Of a stretch of 7,525 nt of DNA, positions 1 to 6,369 are shown one piece after another. Positions within the stretch are counted from its first letter, which is position 1; every line of letters starts with the position of its first letter. Origin of the DNA: an uncultured Prevotellaceae bacterium (lineage in GTDB: Bacteria; Bacteroidota; Bacteroidia; Bacteroidales; Bacteroidaceae); NCBI GenBank assembly GCA_946539475.1, contig CAMNHM010000132.1, forward strand, positions 1 to 7,525, read 5' to 3'. The position numbers and the translations under genes are program-made. Under the pieces are notes generated by a model. That model was not told where the DNA came from and did no database searches. It saw only the letters and a list, made by a program, of their open reading frames with translations.

Positions 1-598
1 CCTCGAGCTCGGTGTGGAAGCCGCGGATGACCATGTTCTGGAAGCGGTCGGCCTGGATTTTCGCCCAGTTGTCGATCTCGTTGGCGGGGATGTCCTCGGT
101 GTAGCAGGTGACGTCGTTGGAGGTGTAGGCGTTGGTGCCCTCGGCGCCGATGGCCGACATCAGCTTGTCGTACTCGTTGGGGATGAAATACTGTGCTGCA
201 AGCTGACTGACGGAGTCGATCTCGTGGTAGGCCTGGCGGCGCTCCTCAGGGTCGGTGAGCTGACGGTATTTCTCGTAGCGCTGCTCGATGTCGTCGAGCA
301 GGGGGCGCTCAGCTTCGGGGTCGGTGACGCCATACTTGTCAGTACCCTTGAACATCAGGTGCTCGAGGTAGTGTGCGAGGCCAGTCGTCTCGGCAGGATC
401 GTTCTTGGAACCCGTCCTCACAGCGATAAACGTCTGGATGCGTGGCTCTTCCTTGTTAACACTGAGGTAGACCTTCAGGCCGTTCTTCAAGGTGTAGATA
501 CGAGTCTTGGACATGTCGCCCTTCACCTCTTCGTAGTCTTTCTTCGAGCAGGCACCGAGCATCAGCAGTGGCACCAGCAGTAGCAGTAGCTTCTTCAT
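1..598 (-). CDS. M16 (insulinase/pitrilysin) family zinc peptidase, lipoprotein, N-terminal part
   Basis: Partial gene: 199 codons read from an ATG at 598 and the frame is still open at base 1. Residues 1-17 form a lipoprotein signal (KK, a Leu-rich core, lipobox LGAC, Cys17), so the enzyme is exported and lipid-anchored. Residues 31-45 ([15 protein letters not shown]) are the usual opening of an M16 peptidase domain. The inverted zinc motif HxxEH is present as HYLEH at 76-80: two His ligands and the catalytic Glu. The third ligand, a Glu in the helix beginning near TELE, should lie just past the window edge. Bacteroidales relatives are usually about 900 residues with two M16 repeats, so most of the protein is missing here. 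It starts 59 nt after the DUF4954 gene with no promoter seen between, so it is probably co-transcribed with hflX and DUF4954. Family is certain; substrate is not known. Confidence 0.93.
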   Translation of the reverse strand, partial: MKKLLLLLVPLLMLGACSKKDYEEVKGDMSKTRIYTLKNGLKVYLSVNKEEPRIQTFIAVRTGSKNDPAETTGLAHYLEHLMFKGTDKYGVTDPEAERPLLDDIEQRYEKYRQLTDPEERRQAYHEIDSVSQLAAQYFIPNEYDKLMSAIGAEGTNAYTSNDVTCYTEDIPANEIDNWAKIQADRFQNMVIRGFHTELE

Positions 599-657
599 AC
601 GTCTTTCTCTTTATTTGGGTTTCTTTGATTCTCTTCTGCCAGGTCTCCCTGATGGGC

Positions 658-2535
658 CTAGTTCTCGTAGTCGATCTCGTGGTCGAGCTTGTCGATGAAG
701 TTGTCGTAGACCTCCTGGTCGACGTCGCCCATGGCGAACTCCTTCTCGGCATCCTTGCGGATTTCGGCAATCCAGGCACGACGAGCGCGTACGTAGTCTT
801 CGCGGATGCGCTCGCAGGCTTCGTCGTTGAGCTCTGTGAGGTGGTAGTAGTCGAGCAGCAGCTGGTAGCTCCACGCCCAGCGGTAGTCGCTGTAGTGGTC
901 GTTGATTTCCTCAAAGCGGTCGAGGACCTGACTGATGCTGTCGATGGAGCCCGCCTTGATGTCGTCGACGAGACGCTGCTCCTCGCTCTCGGGCAACAGC
1001 AGTCCGCTGAGGTCGATCCATGGCCCGATGCCTGTTTTCGAATGTGGCGGCTGTAGGGCGGTGTGCTGTCTGCCTTCGCTTATCGACGCCTTCAACTGTC
1101 GTTTCAGTACGGCTCCCATGTAGATGCGCAGGGCGATGTCGTAGTACTTCAGTCCCTTCGTCAGCGACGATGCGTTGATGACGTACTCGTGGAAGTTGTA
1201 TTTCGTCACGTTCTCACCCGAGGCGTTGCGCAGGGCGATGAGGATCTTCATGCCCTCGATGATCTCGCCGACGGTGAAGGGCGACAGCCAGTCGAAGTTG
1301 ATGATCGACTTCTTCGACTGTTTTGAGCGCTTGTCGCGCTTGGGCCATTTCTTGATGTCGCGGTAGAGTCCTACCGTGGTGATGTTGCGCCCTGGCACCA
1401 GATAGCAGTCGTCGCCATAGGCCATGAGGTAGGAGAAGGGTAGGTTGCGCGTGTCGGGGTGGTGCATCAGCTTGCCGAAGCAGACGGAGAAGGCACCGAT
1501 GGTGGCAGGCATGAGGATGTAGCTGCCCGAGGCGGTCTTCGTGCCTCGCTCGAGGGTGCCGTAGTGGAGGGGGCCCATCTTGTAGGCGTGGTTGGAGAAG
1601 TTGGTGTTCGACCCCGCGTTATAGAACGAGAACTGTCCGCCGATGAGGAGGCTCGACTTGTGGTGGGAGGCTGAGAACGGTCCGCAGAAGGCGGCACATG
1701 CCTCGCCGTTGGCCATGTATGAGTTGGCGAAGAACAGGCTTGCCTCAGCTGTGAAGCCGTTGGTGATCTGGCAGGCCTCGCCGACGAAGCAGTCTTGCAT
1801 CTTCACCGAGTTGTTGATCGAGCATCCGTCGCAGATGATGGAGTTCTCGCAGATGACGCCCGTGCCGATGAACACCGATGCGTCCTCCGAGCTGAGGATG
1901 GTGCACTCCGAGAGGCGTGCACAGCCGCTGATCTCGCAGTCGCCTTTGATGACGGTGTTGGTGATGTCCTTCGTATTGATGATTTTCACGCGGTTGCCGA
2001 TGATGCCTCGGTCGGGGGTGGAGACGCGCACCTCGTCGTCGATGAGCTGGCGCAGGCGGTTCATCAGCGCCTTGTCGCTGTAGTGCTTCACCATGAAGGC
2101 AGCGAGTTGCGAGTTCAGCTCGCGGAAGAGTATGACGTTGCCGTCGCCCATCTCGTTGAGCACGCTGATGGTGCTGCCGGCACCATAGCTTGCTCCCTCG
2201 AGCGTCTCGAGGGTTGAGATGTTCGAGATGTAGCAGTCGTCGCCGATGGTATAGTTGTTGATGAAGTTGCCCACCTTCTCAATCAGGCAGTCGTTGCCTA
2301 CGCTGACGTTGCGCAGCGTGGCGTCGTTGATGCCCGAGTGCTTGAAGAATCCCTTTGCCACCTCGATTTTCTTCTCGAAGCGTCCTAGGCGGATGTCGCC
2401 GTAGAAGATGACGCGGTGGAAGTTGTAGGGTCGGAACTCTGGGTGTACCAGTACGCGGCTCCAGTCCTCTGCCCAGCATACGTTCTGCTCGAGCACCTGG
2501 ATCTCCTCTTGTGTCAGTTGTCGGTAGTCTCTCAT
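658..2535 (-). CDS. DUF4954 family protein, left-handed parallel beta-helix
   Basis: A 625-residue cytoplasmic protein with no signal peptide or membrane segment. I recognise it as DUF4954, a family known mostly from Bacteroidales and without an established function. Residues about 65-260 show the irregular hexapeptide rhythm of left-handed beta-helix proteins (for example VSVGNDCLIEKV, YTIGDDCYISN, CEISGCARLSECTI), the fold of acyltransferases and nucleotidyltransferase C-termini. The family's conserved centre follows at about 280-390, rich in His, Asn and aromatics: ASHHKSSLL (289-297), SNHAYKMGPLHYG (314-326), KLMHHPDTRNLPFSYL (355-370), then YLVPG. A basic stretch WPKRDKRSK (397-405) and a mostly helical, charged C-terminus (about 515-625) follow. 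I chose the ATG at 2535 because family members start at this point (an N-terminal YRxLT motif) and an A-rich leader precedes it; a TTG at 2565 overlapping the hflX stop is possible but less likely. It sits 26 nt behind hflX and is probably co-transcribed. Confidence 0.9.
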   Translation of the reverse strand: MRDYRQLTQEEIQVLEQNVCWAEDWSRVLVHPEFRPYNFHRVIFYGDIRLGRFEKKIEVAKGFFKHSGINDATLRNVSVGNDCLIEKVGNFINNYTIGDDCYISNISTLETLEGASYGAGSTISVLNEMGDGNVILFRELNSQLAAFMVKHYSDKALMNRLRQLIDDEVRVSTPDRGIIGNRVKIINTKDITNTVIKGDCEISGCARLSECTILSSEDASVFIGTGVICENSIICDGCSINNSVKMQDCFVGEACQITNGFTAEASLFFANSYMANGEACAAFCGPFSASHHKSSLLIGGQFSFYNAGSNTNFSNHAYKMGPLHYGTLERGTKTASGSYILMPATIGAFSVCFGKLMHHPDTRNLPFSYLMAYGDDCYLVPGRNITTVGLYRDIKKWPKRDKRSKQSKKSIINFDWLSPFTVGEIIEGMKILIALRNASGENVTKYNFHEYVINASSLTKGLKYYDIALRIYMGAVLKRQLKASISEGRQHTALQPPHSKTGIGPWIDLSGLLLPESEEQRLVDDIKAGSIDSISQVLDRFEEINDHYSDYRWAWSYQLLLDYYHLTELNDEACERIREDYVRARRAWIAEIRKDAEKEFAMGDVDQEVYDNFIDKLDHEIDYEN

Positions 2536-2561
2536 AAGATAATCTATGTGTTGTTTTTGGT

Positions 2562-3866
2562 TCAATCTTCCATGTCGTACAGGAAGTCGTTGTAGGGGTA
2601 CTTCTGTACGTGGAGCTCGCGTACCTTATTATATAGGGTAGCGCGGAGCTCGTCGATGTTTTGCTTCTCGCGGGCTGAGATGAAGAGGCAGTCGCCCTCC
2701 ATGCGGGCCATCCACGTCCGTTGCAGTTCGTCGAGCGAGATGTTCTCCTTCGTGGGCTCCGTCAGGTCGTCCGCGTCTTGGGGCGTCCAGGTGTAGGCGT
2801 CGATCTTGTTGAAGACGAGCATCGAGGGCTTTTCGGCGCATCCGAGCTCCTGCAGCGTCTGTTCTACGACGCGTATCTGCTCCTCGAAGTCTGGGTGTGA
2901 GATGTCGACGACGTGCACCAGCAGGTCGGCCTCGCGTACCTCGTCGAGTGTCGACTTGAACGACTCCACGAGGTCGGAGGGCAGCTTGCGGATGAAGCCC
3001 ACGGTGTCGGCCAGCAGGAAGGGCAGGTTGTCGATGGTCATCTTGCGGACGGTGGTGTCGAGGGTGGCGAAGAGCTTGTTCTCGGCGAAGACGTCGCTTT
3101 TTGCCAGGAGGTTCATCAGCGTCGACTTGCCGACGTTGGTATATCCTACGAGGGCGACGCGGATCAGGCGTCCGCGGTTCTTGCGCTGCGTCGTCTTCTG
3201 CTGGTCGATCTCCTGCAGGCGCTGCTTCAGCAGGGTGATGCGGTGGAGGATGATACGGCGGTCCATCTCGAGCTGTGTCTCACCCGGTCCGCGCAATCCC
3301 ACGGTGCCCTTGCCGCCACCGCCGCCCGAGCCGCCGCCCTGGCGCTCGAGGTGCGTCCAGAGGCGCTGCAGGCGTGGCAGCATGTAGCGGTGCTGCGCCA
3401 GCTCCACTTGTGCCTTCGCCTCTGCCGTCTGGGCGCGCATGGCGAAGATGTCGAGGATGAGCGATGTGCGGTCGAGGATCTTCACGCCCAACTCCTTCTC
3501 GATGTTGCGCAACTGTTTGGCAGACAGTTCATCGTCAAAGATGACCATCCCCACGGGTAGTTGTGAATCAAGATTAGAGAGAGGAGAGTCTTCTTCCGCA
3601 TGTTTCAGGGCCTCCTCGTAGGCATCCTGTCGTTCTCTAATGTATGTTTTTATCTCCTGCAGTTTTCCACTTCCCACATAGGTCACCTGACTTGGTCCGT
3701 TGACACGTTGAGTGAAGCGCTTCACGGTGTGAGCGCCTGCTGTCTCGGCCAGGAATTCCAGCTCGTCAAGGTATTCCTTGGTCTTCGCTTCGTCCTGTTG
3801 TGGGGTGATAAGTCCGACGAGCACAGCCGTCTCGGCTTGGGCTTCGGAGATGATAAATTCCTTCAT
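2562..3866 (-). CDS. hflX: GTPase HflX
   Basis: A 434-residue ribosome-associated GTPase. Characterised HflX proteins bind the 50S subunit and split stalled or hibernating 70S ribosomes, notably in heat stress. All family marks are visible. The N-terminal HflX domain (about 15-145) contains YVGSGKLQEI and the strongly conserved DRTSLILDIFAMRA (132-145). Then come WTHLERQ (170-176), a Gly-rich loop (177-187) and GPGETQLE (193-200). The G domain has G1 GYTNVGKST (241-249), G2 with TLDTT (268-272), G3 DTVGF (287-291), G4 NKID (353-356) and G5 SARE (397-400). No key residue is missing. Residues about 77-106 form an insertion roughly 20 residues longer and more acidic than the same loop in E. coli HflX. 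It heads the minus-strand run with DUF4954 and the M16 peptidase, and has its own promoter at 3894-3924. The short C-terminal tail after the G domain ends YNDFLYDMED. Confidence 0.97.
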   Translation of the reverse strand: MKEFIISEAQAETAVLVGLITPQQDEAKTKEYLDELEFLAETAGAHTVKRFTQRVNGPSQVTYVGSGKLQEIKTYIRERQDAYEEALKHAEEDSPLSNLDSQLPVGMVIFDDELSAKQLRNIEKELGVKILDRTSLILDIFAMRAQTAEAKAQVELAQHRYMLPRLQRLWTHLERQGGGSGGGGGKGTVGLRGPGETQLEMDRRIILHRITLLKQRLQEIDQQKTTQRKNRGRLIRVALVGYTNVGKSTLMNLLAKSDVFAENKLFATLDTTVRKMTIDNLPFLLADTVGFIRKLPSDLVESFKSTLDEVREADLLVHVVDISHPDFEEQIRVVEQTLQELGCAEKPSMLVFNKIDAYTWTPQDADDLTEPTKENISLDELQRTWMARMEGDCLFISAREKQNIDELRATLYNKVRELHVQKYPYNDFLYDMED

Positions 3867-3893
3867 TCAGTAGTTATAATCGATTATCGCCTG

Positions 3894-3924
3894 CAAATGT
3901 ACACATTATTTCTGATATACACAA
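3894..3924 (-). promoter_or_regulatory. Bacteroidetes-type promoter of hflX
   Basis: On the minus strand TACATTTG (3894-3901) matches the Bacteroidetes -7 box TAnnTTTG exactly, and TTG (3922-3924) lies 20 nt upstream as the -33 element. The start ATG of hflX is 27 nt beyond the -7 box, leaving a leader of about 20 nt. The -33 element abuts the T-run of the preceding terminator. The match is by eye to the known primary sigma factor consensus; no start site has been mapped. Confidence 0.7.
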
Positions 3925-3925
3925 G

Positions 3926-3956
3926 AAAAAGGCAAACTAAATGAGTCTGCCTTTTT
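3926..3956 (-). terminator. Intrinsic terminator of the two-lipoprotein unit
   Basis: Perfect 9-bp inverted repeat AAAAAGGCA (3926-3934) / TGCCTTTTT (3948-3956). The pairing extends inward by ACT/AGT after one mismatch, leaving a 5-nt loop (3939-3943). On the minus strand the stem ends in CCTTTTTC, a short U-run. It lies about 31 nt past the stop of the LamG-like lipoprotein gene and before the hflX promoter, so it separates the two units. The A-run on the other arm would let it also work in the plus direction, though no plus-strand gene ends here. Confidence 0.8.
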
Positions 3957-3987
3957 CCTTTTTCCGATTGTAGAACAATGTCTTTCC

Positions 3988-4785
3988 TTATTTAGCCACC
4001 CGGATGTTCCTGATGTAGTGGCTCTTGCCGTCAGCCGCATCACCAGTGATAGTGAAGTAGGCAGCCTGCTTGATGTTGGGCATGTTGGCAATGCGCTTGC
4101 CGTTGACAAAGAACTTCAGGTTACCCTTGTCGTAGCTGGCGGCAAAGTGGTTCCAGCCGTCACGGCTTGTCAGCTCGTAAAGTTCACCCTGGTCACCGTG
4201 TATCCACTCGTCATCGGCCTTGGCCAGATTCCACTCAGCATGTCCACGCCACATGTCGTAATCGCCGATGCCACTGTCTTCAGCATCTAAGAAATGTACA
4301 TGATACCATACATCGTAGCCAAACATGAACTCAAACTCAAGGGTGTACTTCTCGGGCAGACTCAACTTACTGCCGTCGACTAGCGGTAAGAGCGTGGTCG
4401 TGCCACCAAGCATGGTGATATACTTCACTCCCTGAGCCTCGCCAATTTCGGCACTGCCTTCCTTGATTTCCCACTTCGAAGGCAGCTCGCCGGCAGTCTC
4501 GCCACCAAGCGTGTCTTCAAAAACAGTGGTCATAGCAGGCTTGAAGTCGCCAGCCTCATAGAGGGCTGTGAGGTTCGGCACCTCAGCCTTAGCAGGGTCG
4601 CCCCACACATCGTGAGCATCACCTTCCAGTTCTTCAGCTTCCTGTTCATCAGCCGTCTGCTCGTCTTCGTTCACTACTTCGGTTTCCTCGGAGTCAGCAG
4701 CCTTATCGGCTTTCTTGTCGCCTCCGCAAGCCGTCATCATCGAGAGGCCTGCCATGCACATCAGTGCCAGATAAATCTTTTTCAT
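3988..4785 (-). CDS. LamG/concanavalin A-like domain lipoprotein
   Basis: A 265-residue predicted lipoprotein. Signal peptide 1-19 has lipobox MTAC with Cys20. A very acidic, low-complexity linker follows (about 28-57, Glu/Asp/Ala rich), likely a flexible tether holding the domain off the membrane. Residues about 85-265 look like a concanavalin A-like jelly roll. The region VFEDTLGGETAGELPSKWEI (88-107) and the following strands resemble the N-terminal domain of some Bacteroidetes OmpA-family proteins. The segment WNHFAASYDKGNLKFFVNGK (211-230) is the typical LamG strand pair ending in an NGK turn. The closing strand YIRNIRVAK is also typical. No OmpA peptidoglycan-binding domain follows, so this is a stand-alone version. 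Such domains usually bind glycans or proteins; the ligand here is unknown and no catalytic residues are evident. It lies 18 nt after the upstream lipoprotein gene, so it is the second gene of a two-gene unit. Confidence 0.82.
   Translation of the reverse strand: MKKIYLALMCMAGLSMMTACGGDKKADKAADSEETEVVNEDEQTADEQEAEELEGDAHDVWGDPAKAEVPNLTALYEAGDFKPAMTTVFEDTLGGETAGELPSKWEIKEGSAEIGEAQGVKYITMLGGTTTLLPLVDGSKLSLPEKYTLEFEFMFGYDVWYHVHFLDAEDSGIGDYDMWRGHAEWNLAKADDEWIHGDQGELYELTSRDGWNHFAASYDKGNLKFFVNGKRIANMPNIKQAAYFTITGDAADGKSHYIRNIRVAK
4712..4773. repeat. Signal-peptide coding repeat, copy 1
   Basis: This 62-bp segment matches 5339-5400 at 60 of 62 positions in the same orientation (differences at 4742 and 4749). 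It codes on the minus strand for residues about 5-25 of the LamG-like lipoprotein: most of the signal peptide, the lipobox and the first mature residues CGGDKK. Similarity stops at both ends: upstream leaders and downstream mature sequences differ. Confidence 0.9.
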
Positions 4786-4803
4786 ACTATTGATTGTAAT
4801 TGA

Positions 4804-5412
4804 TTAATCAAGATTACCAGTAAGTCCCGGAGCAAAGCGCACGATGATGTAGTTGGGCTCCTTCTCGTTCTCATAGGTGACATAGCAGCGCTGGACGCCA
4901 CTTTCCGTGCGGAACGACCATGCGGGGAAGCTGTTATCTGTCAGACAGTCGTCGAGCGTAACCTCAGCATTGGCCTGCTCCTCAGTGAGCTTGCTCATAC
5001 CGTCGTAACCGCGAATATTCTTGCCCTCCGACGACAGAGACTTTGTCAACGCAAAGATCTTTTCGGACCAAGCCTTGAACTCATCCTGGCTGATGGAGCT
5101 ACCGTCCTTCTTCTTATAGACAGCTGCTGCAGAGTTAGCGCCATTGCCCTCAAACTTATCCCAGCCTTCGGTCACCTCAGCAAACTCAAAGTCAGGTTCA
5201 ATCTGCTTCAGTTGGATGCCCCACCCTTTCTCCAATGTGGCGGCACACTTCTCTACGCCGGACATCGCCTCAGATGCCTTCTGGGCCGTTTCCACAGCCT
5301 CTTCGGCACTCATTTTCTCACCAGGTACGTCGGCGCTCTTCTTGTCGCCTCCGCAAGCCGTCATCATCAAGAGGCTTGCCATGCACATCAGTGCCAGATA
5401 GGTTCTTTTCAT
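4804..5412 (-). CDS. Uncharacterised lipoprotein
   Basis: A 202-residue predicted lipoprotein I do not recognise. Signal peptide 1-19 with lipobox MTAC and Cys20 is almost identical to that of the downstream LamG-like protein. A helical, Ala/Glu-rich segment follows (about 34-62, AEEAVETAQKASEAM). Then comes a mixed region with GWGIQLKQIEPDFEFAEVTEGWDKF (63-87), a helix about 109-130 (DEFKAWSEKIFAL), and a C-terminal strand-rich part ending RCYVTYENEKEPNYIIVRFAPG (175-196). Besides Cys20 the mature part has Cys56, Cys156 and Cys176; 156 and 176 could pair in the periplasm. I chose the ATG at 5412 because it starts exactly at the signal peptide and lies just behind a good promoter. An in-frame start at 5664 would pass through the promoter and the opposing gene. 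First gene of a unit with the LamG-like lipoprotein. Coding status is strong, function unknown. Confidence 0.85.
   Translation of the reverse strand: MKRTYLALMCMASLLMMTACGGDKKSADVPGEKMSAEEAVETAQKASEAMSGVEKCAATLEKGWGIQLKQIEPDFEFAEVTEGWDKFEGNGANSAAAVYKKKDGSSISQDEFKAWSEKIFALTKSLSSEGKNIRGYDGMSKLTEEQANAEVTLDDCLTDNSFPAWSFRTESGVQRCYVTYENEKEPNYIIVRFAPGLTGNLD
5339..5400. repeat. Signal-peptide coding repeat, copy 2
   Basis: Partner of 4712-4773, same orientation, 60 of 62 positions identical and exactly 627 bp away. It codes on the minus strand for the signal peptide and lipobox of the unrecognised lipoprotein. The two proteins share no visible similarity after about residue 25, so only this export cassette is duplicated. 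Confidence 0.9.
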
Positions 5413-5456
5413 AATAAAACAGTGTTTAGGATATTGTTGGTATCTGTTACCGTCTG

Positions 5457-5488
5457 CAAAAATACAAAGATTACATTGATACACCAAA
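5457..5488 (-). promoter_or_regulatory. Bacteroidetes-type promoter of the two-lipoprotein unit
   Basis: On the minus strand TATTTTTG (5457-5464) fits the -7 box TAnnTTTG and TTTG (5485-5488) fits the -33 box, with 20 nt between. The ATG at 5412 lies 44 nt further on. This is the best promoter match in the window and supports the ATG at 5412 over the longer frame. Confidence 0.75.
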
Positions 5489-5504
5489 TTTTTTCTTCCT
5501 TTTC

Positions 5505-5536
5505 TTTCTTCGTTTCGACTTTTTTGTGTATCTTTG
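5505..5536 (+). promoter_or_regulatory. Bacteroidetes-type promoter of the DUF3298 lipoprotein gene
   Basis: TATCTTTG (5529-5536) is an exact -7 box TAnnTTTG on the plus strand. The -33 position 20 nt upstream reads TTTC (5505-5508), a three-of-four match in a T-rich tract. The ATG at 5570 lies 33 nt after the -7 box, behind an A-rich leader. It is divergent from the promoter at 5457-5488; their -33 elements are only 16 nt apart. Confidence 0.65.
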
Positions 5537-5569
5537 TCAGCAGAAACAAACATTTTAAACATTCGCGTC

Positions 5570-6331
5570 ATGAAACCCATACTCCCTTTAGCACTCCTGG
5601 CCATCATCCTGGCAGGATGCAGCTCCAAGCCGTCGCCAAAGGCTTTCCAGACCGAGACCTTCACCTATGAGGGCGACAGCGAGCACTCCTCGGTCTTTAT
5701 CTCTTGCGCATTCCCCGTCAGCGGCGACGAGGCGCTGTGCAAGTCTGTCTATGACTACATCCTTTCTACGATGACAGAGAGCCAGAGCTATGAAGACGAT
5801 GTGCCGGACTTCCGCAACGACGGACAGGGCTTCGTCGATTACTTCGGCGACGAGATCAGCAAGGGCTCCGAGGAGTTATGGGAGTCGTACACAGAGGGTG
5901 ATGAGGATAGGGCCGACGACCTGGACGAGGAAATCGTCTTTAGCGTCAGCGAGTCCACTCCCCATTTCGTCACTTACGACTTCCAGCACAGCTTCAGCGG
6001 CATCGGCGACGGATTCGTCTATCAGCACAGCACCTCTTTCCTCATGGCCGACGGCAGCCGCGTCACTAACGAGTTCCTCTTCAGCGACCCCTCATCGCCC
6101 AAGCTCGTCGAGCTAGTCAGGAATACGTTGAAAAAGGCATGCGACGAGGAGGCAAGGGAGTATGTCGCCAACATCAGCGAGCTGCCCCAACGTCCCTTCT
6201 GTCTCACGACCGAAGGCCTGGGCTTCGACTATGAGCAGTATGAGGTGTACATGTATGCCCTGAGCGGTTTCCTGCCTCTGGAGGAGGTGAAGCCCTTCCT
6301 GACGGAAGAGGCACTGAAACTCTTTGAGTAG
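5570..6331 (+). CDS. DUF3298 (RsiV C-terminal-like) domain lipoprotein
   Basis: A 253-residue predicted lipoprotein: signal 1-16 with lipobox LAGC and Cys17, then a short Ser/Lys/Pro-rich spacer. Residues about 28-70 (FTYEGDSEHSSVFISCAFPV) look like the DUF4163-type strand that usually precedes DUF3298. Residues about 132-245 carry the DUF3298 pattern: HFVTYDFQHSFSG, a HSTSFLMADGSRV strand pair, and near the end LTTEGLGFDYEQYEVYMYALSG followed by a helix LEEVKPFL. In Bacillus this domain pair in the anti-sigma factor RsiV binds lysozyme; in Bacteroidales it is common in stand-alone lipoproteins of unknown ligand. The middle (about 74-122) is strongly acidic. I use the ATG at 5570; an in-frame TTG at 5534 lies inside the -7 box and cannot be translated from that promoter. 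Followed after 38 nt by the aminotransferase gene with no promoter seen between, so the two are probably co-transcribed. Confidence 0.83.
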   Translation: MKPILPLALLAIILAGCSSKPSPKAFQTETFTYEGDSEHSSVFISCAFPVSGDEALCKSVYDYILSTMTESQSYEDDVPDFRNDGQGFVDYFGDEISKGSEELWESYTEGDEDRADDLDEEIVFSVSESTPHFVTYDFQHSFSGIGDGFVYQHSTSFLMADGSRVTNEFLFSDPSSPKLVELVRNTLKKACDEEAREYVANISELPQRPFCLTTEGLGFDYEQYEVYMYALSGFLPLEEVKPFLTEEALKLFE

Positions 6332-6369
6332 GTCCGCTCCCAAGAATAAACATAGAGACCATAAGAACC

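Noticed and set aside
2195..2213. Perfect 8-bp inverted repeat with 3-nt loop (CCCTCGAG / CTCGAGGG)
   Set aside because: It lies inside the DUF4954 coding region and arises from two Leu-Glu codon pairs CTCGAG, itself a palindrome. There is no U-run and no sign of a regulatory role.
14..2217. Several plus-strand open frames of 60-190 codons across the left third
   Set aside because: All are antisense to well-supported minus-strand genes, have no recognisable domains and lack promoter-like sequences.
2533..2565. TTG start for DUF4954 overlapping the hflX stop (TTGA)
   Set aside because: The added ten residues are not part of the family's usual N-terminus, and the region is A-rich like a Bacteroidetes leader. 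The ATG at 2535 is preferred, though the TTG is not excluded.
3303..3340. GC-rich low-complexity tract
   Set aside because: It codes for the Gly-rich loop of HflX (residues about 177-187) before GPGETQLE, a normal variable feature of the family.
5534..5569. TTG start upstream of the DUF3298 lipoprotein
   Set aside because: It lies within the -7 promoter box, and the ATG at 5570 begins exactly at a lipoprotein signal peptide.
4804..5664. Longer 286-residue version of the unrecognised lipoprotein
   Set aside because: The extra N-terminus is antisense to the DUF3298 gene and runs through the promoter region; the signal peptide would be internal. The ATG at 5412 is the sensible start.
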